From Artocarpus heterophyllus (Eukaryota; Streptophyta; Magnoliopsida; Rosales; Moraceae): 64,000 nt of DNA. Shown in pieces: positions 58,760 to 64,000 of the stretch (positions are counted from its first letter, which is position 1; each line of letters opens with the position of its first letter). The translations under genes were made by a program, and so were the position numbers. The notes under the pieces are model-generated. The model saw nothing but the letters and a program-made list of their open reading frames with translations, did not search any database and had not been told where the DNA came from. The stretch spans positions 310,001 through 374,000 of the forward strand of contig JAJQZP010000445.1 in NCBI GenBank assembly GCA_025403435.1, given 5' to 3'.

Positions 58760-61700
58760 AAGTTGGTGCATAGATATCAATCATTCTCAACTTGCTTACA
58801 AGAAGCTCAAAATTAGGCCTAAACAGCCCTTTAGTGAGAATGTCAGCTATTTGTTGCATAGTACGGACAAAAGGCATGCAAATAGCTCCACAATTAATCT
58901 TCTCTTGATGAAGTATCTGTCAATTTCCACGTGTTTCGTATGTTCATGTTGTATTGGATTTTGTGCAATGTTGATAACAGCTTTGTTATCATAACACAGT
59001 TTCATTGGCTTGTTTATCAGCATCTTTAGCTCCTTGAGAATTCTTTCCACCCATAGCATCTCACAAACTCCATTAGCCATAGCTCTATATTATGCTTCAA
59101 CGCTGCTCCTTGCAACGACATTTTATTTTTTGCTTCTCCATGTGACCAAGTTTTCCCAAACATAAGTACAATATCTTGACGTGGATCTCCTATCAACAAC
59201 TGACTGTGCCCAATCTGCATTAGTGTATGCTTCAATGCTCTGTTGTGGGGTCTTTTGAAAAAGTAAACCTTTGCCTAGGGTGCCTTTCAAATATCAAAGA
59301 ATTCGATAAACTGTTTCAAGGTGTTTCTCTTAAGGCGAATGCATAAATTAACTTACCAAACTTACAGCAAAAGCAATATTTGGTCGTATATGAGATAAGT
59401 AGATCAATTTCCCTACTAATTTTTGATACCGAGCTATATTCACTAGATCACCTTCCTTGTCATCTTCAAGATTTTGATTGGGATCAATTAGAGTAACTAT
59501 TGGTCTACAACCACTCATCCTGGTCTCCTTAAGAAGATCAAGAACATACTTTCGTTGGGAGACAACAATTCCCTTCTTTGATCTTGCAACTACCATACAA
59601 AGAAAGTATCTTATAAGTCCTAAGTCTTTGATCTCAAATGTTAAGAAAAGGGAATTTTTCAACCGGTTTATCTCAAATACATTGTCTTTGGTACGAATTA
59701 TATCATCCACATACATATTCAACGTAGCTATTTTCCCATCCTGTGAATGTTTAATGAACATTGTATGATCAGCTTGCCCTTAAGTGTGCCATTGTCTTTT
59801 GACAAACTGAGTAAATTTCTCAAACTAAGCTCTCAACGATTGTTTCAACCCATATAAAGATTTCTTCAGTCTACACACCTTCGTACCAAACTTTTCATCA
59901 AATCCTAGAGGCGCATCCATGTACACTTCTTCCTCTAAGTCTCCATTGAGAAATGTATTCTTAACATCCAACTGCTATAGAGGCCAATCAAGGTTTGCAT
60001 CAAGTCACAAGAGAACTCTCACAATATTTAGTTTTGCAACTAGAGCGAAAGTTTCTAGGCAATCAATGCCATAGGTTTAAGTGAATTCCTTGGCAACCAA
60101 TCGTGCTTTGTATCATTCTAGGGAATCATCAGAGTTATAATTGAAAGTAAATACCCTACAGCTATCTTTTCTCTCGATAGATCTACTAACTCTCGTGTGT
60201 TGTTATTCTTAAGAGCCCTCATCTCCTCTAAAATAGCCTCCTTGTACTCAGAGACTTTTAGAGCATCCTACACACAATTAGGAATCCCCATAGAAGACAA
60301 TTGTGAGGTAAAAGCATGAAAGAGAGGTGAGAGGTTTTTGTAAGACACATAATAGGATAAGGGATGTTGGATATAGGACCGTATACCCTTTCAGTGTGCG
60401 ATGGGAAGGTTGGAATTATTTTTCTCAAAACTAGTTCTTGGCTCAGTTACTGGACTAGGAGACTCAAAATTTGAAAATGAAGTAGGTTGAGCATTTTGTA
60501 GAGACTCAATAGGAACATTACTTGGGGGAATCATAGATTCTAGCAGTGCAAAGGATTAGAAGATCCGTTCTTTTGAGTTGCCTTCCGTCTCAAATAGACA
60601 ATGTCAAATGGTTTTGACCCTGTAGCTGCATTGTTAAAAATCGTGGAGTCATGATCATCATGAGATGGCAGAGTAGGAAAACATTCATTCTTAGTATCAA
60701 AAACACCCAGTCTACTTCTATCCAGTATAAAGACATCTGAATTTTCAGGAAGAATGGTCAAGGTGGGAGGAGAATTATTTTGAGTATCTTCGGGTAGCAT
60801 GGTCAAGGTGGGAGGAAAATTATTTTGACTATCTTCGGTTTGAAAAACATCATCATCATGAGACATCAAATCTTCTGTTTGGTTCCCCCCTAAAGATAAG
60901 GCGTGAAATATGAAAGTAATTCAAAAAAAGCAACATCCAAGATAACAAGCATTTTTTTGGAAATAGGATCAAAGCATTTATACCCCTTTTGATTACGAGC
61001 ATAGCCAACAAATACACATTTTGTGGTTCAGGCCTCTAGTTTTCCACGATTATGATTGTAAATGTGAACAAATGCAGTACAACCAAATATCTTTAAGGGT
61101 AAAGAAGAAGATAGCCTATTTGTTTGGTAAAATTTATAAAACACATCAAGAGGTATTTCAAAGTTCAAAACTCTATTAGGCATTTGATTTATAAGATTGT
61201 TCCCCCCAAAGATATTTAGGTACCTTATTAGCAAAAAGTAAAACCCGAGCTACTTCCAATAGGTGTTTGTTTTTACTTTTAGCCAGACCATTGTGTTGTG
61301 AAGTGTCAATGCAAAAACTTTAGTGAGTAATTCCTTTTTCGGGGAAAAAAATTACTCAAACACTTTTTGAAATACTGCCAACCATTATCACTTTGTAAAC
61401 TTTGAATGGGTTTTTAAAATTGTGTTTGCACCATGGTGTAAAAGTTTTTGAAATTTTTTTCCACTTTAGATTTTTCTTTCATCAAATAAACCCAACTTAA
61501 TCTTGTGTGATCGTAAATAAAAATTACAAACCACTTTTTACTAGAAAATGTAGATGTTTAACATGGACCCCAGATATCACTATGGATTACAGTAAATGGT
61601 GTGTTTGGTTTGTAAGGATAAGGGAAGAAAGATACACGATGATGTTTGGCAAACTAACATACTTCGCATTGAAAAAAAGATGGATTCTTATTCTGGAATA

Positions 61701-63205
61701 GATTTGGAAACAAGTGTCTTAAATACTGAAAATTAGGATGGTTTAGCCTATAATGCCATAACATAATATCACTATCCTTGAGAGCAGAAGTGGAATTTAA
61801 ACAAGTACTTTGGCATCGTCCATTCGAGTCAGATCTATCTTCAAAGTAGTAGAGTCTATCCTTTTCTGTAGCACTGCCAAGCATCCTCCCCATGGTCAAT
61901 TCTTGAAACTCACAATAAGTTGAATAAAAATTAGCTTGACATGGCTGATCTGAAGTGATTTGATTGATGAACAACAAATTACAAGACAAATTGGGAATGT
62001 GAAGAACATCATGAAGAATTAACAAGGGAGTAAGTTTGACTATTCCTTTCCTGGTGGTGACTGAGAGTGAACCATTGGCAATCTTGACCTTTTTATTGCT
62101 TGCACAGGGACTACAAGATGACAAAAACTTGAAGCAACCAGTCACATGTTCGGTTGCACTTGAATCAACGATCCACGAACCAATAGAATTAGGAATGACA
62201 CTTAAACATGTGGTGGTTAGAGAATTACCTTTCTAAGCCACAGAACAAGATGGGGTTAAAGGCAATTTTGGAGATTGGAATAATTTGTATAGGTGTTCTA
62301 ATTTCTCCTTGGTGAAAGGGACTGCCTCCGAGTCGGTAAAAGACTCCTGAGGATTTTCAGTTATGACTTGGTAGGCTTGATCATTGCATTTGGACTTTGT
62401 CTTTTAGTTTGCTGGTTTACCATGTAGTTTCCAACAAGTCTCCTTTGTATGCCATGGTTTTTTGCAATGTTTACAGCATGGCTTCTTACGACCATCGTTT
62501 TTAGAGTTGATACCTCTAGATACAAAGGCCGAGCCTTCAGTTTACAGCATGGCTTTTTATGACCATCGTTTTCCTACTTGCTTCTTCACATCTCACTTCA
62601 GAAAACACCTCATGAATAGGAAGTAGGGGTTTCCTCCCAAGAATGTGGCCTCAGACTCCATCCAAACTCTGATTAAGGCCAGCTAAAAACGTGTAGGCCC
62701 TGTTGTTTTCCTCTCTCTTCTTGTGACAAGTGTAGTCATTTGAATTCTCCCAAACATAATCATAGCACTGATCAAGCTCTTGTCATAATGTCATCAATTC
62801 ATTGTAATAAGTGGTGACATCATGGTCTTTCAAGATCCGAGTAAAGTTCGCAAACAGCTTCCCACTCGTCTCGAGTTGTAGGAAGAAATAGATGTGGCTT
62901 CCAATGGCTAGCTCCATTGAATTGATGAGCCAAGCAATAACAAGGGAGTTCTCAAACTGCCATTTTTTCAGGTGTGGATCTCCTGTAGCAGGTTTGCCAT
63001 CGATAGCCAACTTCATAGATTGAGCCCGCTCAAGGTAATTCTGTCCATTGAGTTTCATAGCTGTGAGTTGTAGGATGGAATTCTGCGAATAAACATCTGC
63101 GAAACAGGGATGGAAGAAACTGTAGAGGCAGAGGCTGATTTTGGAAGAATCTGAGGAGATGGTGGGGTTGTGTTTTACCCCGGTCATAGCTGCCTTGTAG
63201 GACAT
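58760..63205 (-). pseudogene. Element E gag-pol polyprotein (broken)
   Basis: Copia polyprotein on the - strand. The gag frame opens at 63205 (MSYKAAMTGVKH) and contains MKLNGQNYLERAQSMKLAI. The zinc knuckle is at about 62456-62497 (CKHCKKPWHTKETC, ligands intact). The protease reads WIVDSSATEHVTG, so DSG has become DSS (about 62170). GAG-pre-integrase LWHYRLNHPNFQYL is near 61760, and the integrase retains SDNGWQYF and HNGLAKSKNKHLLEVAR (about 61210-61380, shifted frames). Reverse transcriptase has MYVDDIIRTKD (about 59710). RNase H has CYDNKAVINIAQNP and HTKHVEIDRYFIKRR (58847-59080). Many stops and shifts leave it without function. Confidence 0.88.
62470..62571. repeat. 70-bp tandem duplication in E gag
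   Basis: TTTACAGCATGGCTTCTTAC at 62470 recurs as TTTACAGCATGGCTTTTTAT at 62540, each followed by GACCATCGTTTT. The duplicated part codes for the residues just before the zinc knuckle (NDGRKKPCCK on the - strand) and inserts a broken extra copy upstream of it. Confidence 0.85.
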
Positions 63206-63244
63206 TGTGAAGGAAAAAGAAAAAACACAGTGGCTCTAGTACCA

Positions 63245-63501
63245 TCAAGTTTTCTGAGAAAGGAATAAGCTTTACTGCCATTAGAAGAATTGTACAAGGC
63301 TTTATATAGTGTTATATTGCTAATGGGAAAACAAATCCTAGTGCGATTCTATAATTGACTCTATACCTAATTTAAGTAGCCTAAACATTAGGTAACTAAC
63401 AGTCTAACTATGTAGCAAATTATTCAATTTCCAACCATTACAATTAATGCACATGTTTAACAATTTCTAAAATAACCGTATTAGCACCTATAAATCCAAC
63501 A
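63245..63501 (-). repeat. Element E 5' LTR
   Basis: 257 bp, ending AAATCCAACA on the + strand before AGGAC. The first bases read TCAAG rather than TGTAG, so one terminus has mutated. Confidence 0.88.
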
Positions 63502-63506
63502 AGGAC

Positions 63507-64000
63507 ATATCTCTTTTTGTTCTCCTCAATTTCACCATCTCCGAGAGGAATAAGGTTTCAATACACCTTTTTCCTCTTGGCAGGAAATAATCAGGCAGTC
63601 CCTATTTTTATTCACATACAAAATTACTTTTTTTGGGTTGAAAAGGAAAAGGCAATTTAAAACCGCTCACAGGTATTGCTGCTAGCACGAGAGGCTGAAC
63701 TTTAAGATTTCATGGATAAGTGTTGCGGTCCTGATATCAGAGGACAGTCACCGCATTAGTTTACTGACATTACAAATAATATACAGTGAAGAAAAAACGT
63801 CAATCAAGAAAACAAATTGCTGTTCCTTTTGAATCTAGTCCTTTCTTCCAGCAAGAATAAAGGTAAAAAGGCCCATCATTCTAATGGTAAAATTTTCTTG
63901 AGAAAAAGGTCTTCCTTTTTGCAGGGAAGCATCAAGCATATACTTGTTTGAGGTTGAACTGCAATGTTATAAATGGGGCAGAAATGAAAACTTAAAACAA
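63507..64000. other. Gene-free stretch
   Basis: No coding domain, RNA gene or repeat that I can support. Confidence 0.5.

Larger units (their letters stand above)
58492..63501 (-). mobile_element. Element E: complete, decayed Ty1-copia retrotransposon
   Basis: A - strand copia element of 5.0 kb. LTRs are short: 58492-58750 and 63245-63501. The flanks are AGGAT (58487-58491) and AGGAC (63502-63506), a target duplication with one transition. The primer site TGGTACTAGAGCCA (63231-63244 on the - strand) abuts the right LTR. A polypurine tract CTTGAGGGGCAG borders the left LTR. The order gag, protease, integrase, RT, RNase H is typical. It is a different copia lineage from B, C and D: shorter, with short LTRs and a CKHCKKPWHTKETC zinc knuckle. 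Confidence 0.93.

Overview
The window looks like nuclear DNA of a eudicot plant, probably a woody species; I cannot name it. The evidence is AT-rich intergenic sequence, one intron-containing plant-type gene, and a dense set of LTR retrotransposons and MITEs. I see no bacterial operon, CRISPR array, rRNA or tRNA gene. Only one gene looks functional: a five-exon amidase-signature gene on the + strand (13354-16216, 531 residues) with a likely signal peptide and the complete Lys-Ser-Ser catalytic triad. Everything else recognisable is mobile DNA or its debris.

Layout. 1-12383: a + strand Ty1-copia relic (element A; gag 502-1136, pol 8641-12152, 3' LTR 12153-12383). It is split by a - strand copia insertion (element B, 1137-8640) with a GAAGC target duplication. 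B ends in a 1-kb palindrome (7622-8640) made of two LTR-like arms facing each other. 12384-13353: amidase upstream region. 13354-16216: amidase. 16347-17175 and 20094-20954: two copies of a repeat with CACTA-like subterminal motifs. 18858-20093: 5' LTR, primer site and partial gag of a second copy of the A family (A'). 20960-21525: cluster of three related MITE copies.

22043-28985: complete but decayed - strand copia element C (TSD TTATA). 29334-29866: foldback MITE. About 30244-43351: debris of a Ty3-gypsy-like element G, into which a complete - strand copia element D inserted (34722-41330, TSD TCTTG). D is the youngest looking element and the only copia here that keeps its protease DSG motif. 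43352-50296: gene-free DNA with small MITEs and a tandem duplication. 50297-55956: short Ty3-gypsy-like element F with an Asp-tRNA type primer site. 55957-58486: no recognised gene. 58492-63501: complete decayed - strand copia element E (TSD AGGAT/AGGAC). 63507-64000: nothing recognised.

Relations between parts. The window is a nested insertion landscape around a single gene: B lies in A, D lies in G, and a MITE lies in the 5' LTR of F. I found no novel protein system. The points most worth checking are the palindromic double-LTR end of B; short palindromic repeats clustered in the untranslated parts of four unrelated elements (B, C, D, F); G-to-A loss of the protease Gly in four of five copia elements; and a possible segmental duplication of the amidase locus suggested by A and A'. 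All element boundaries and mismatch counts were read by eye.
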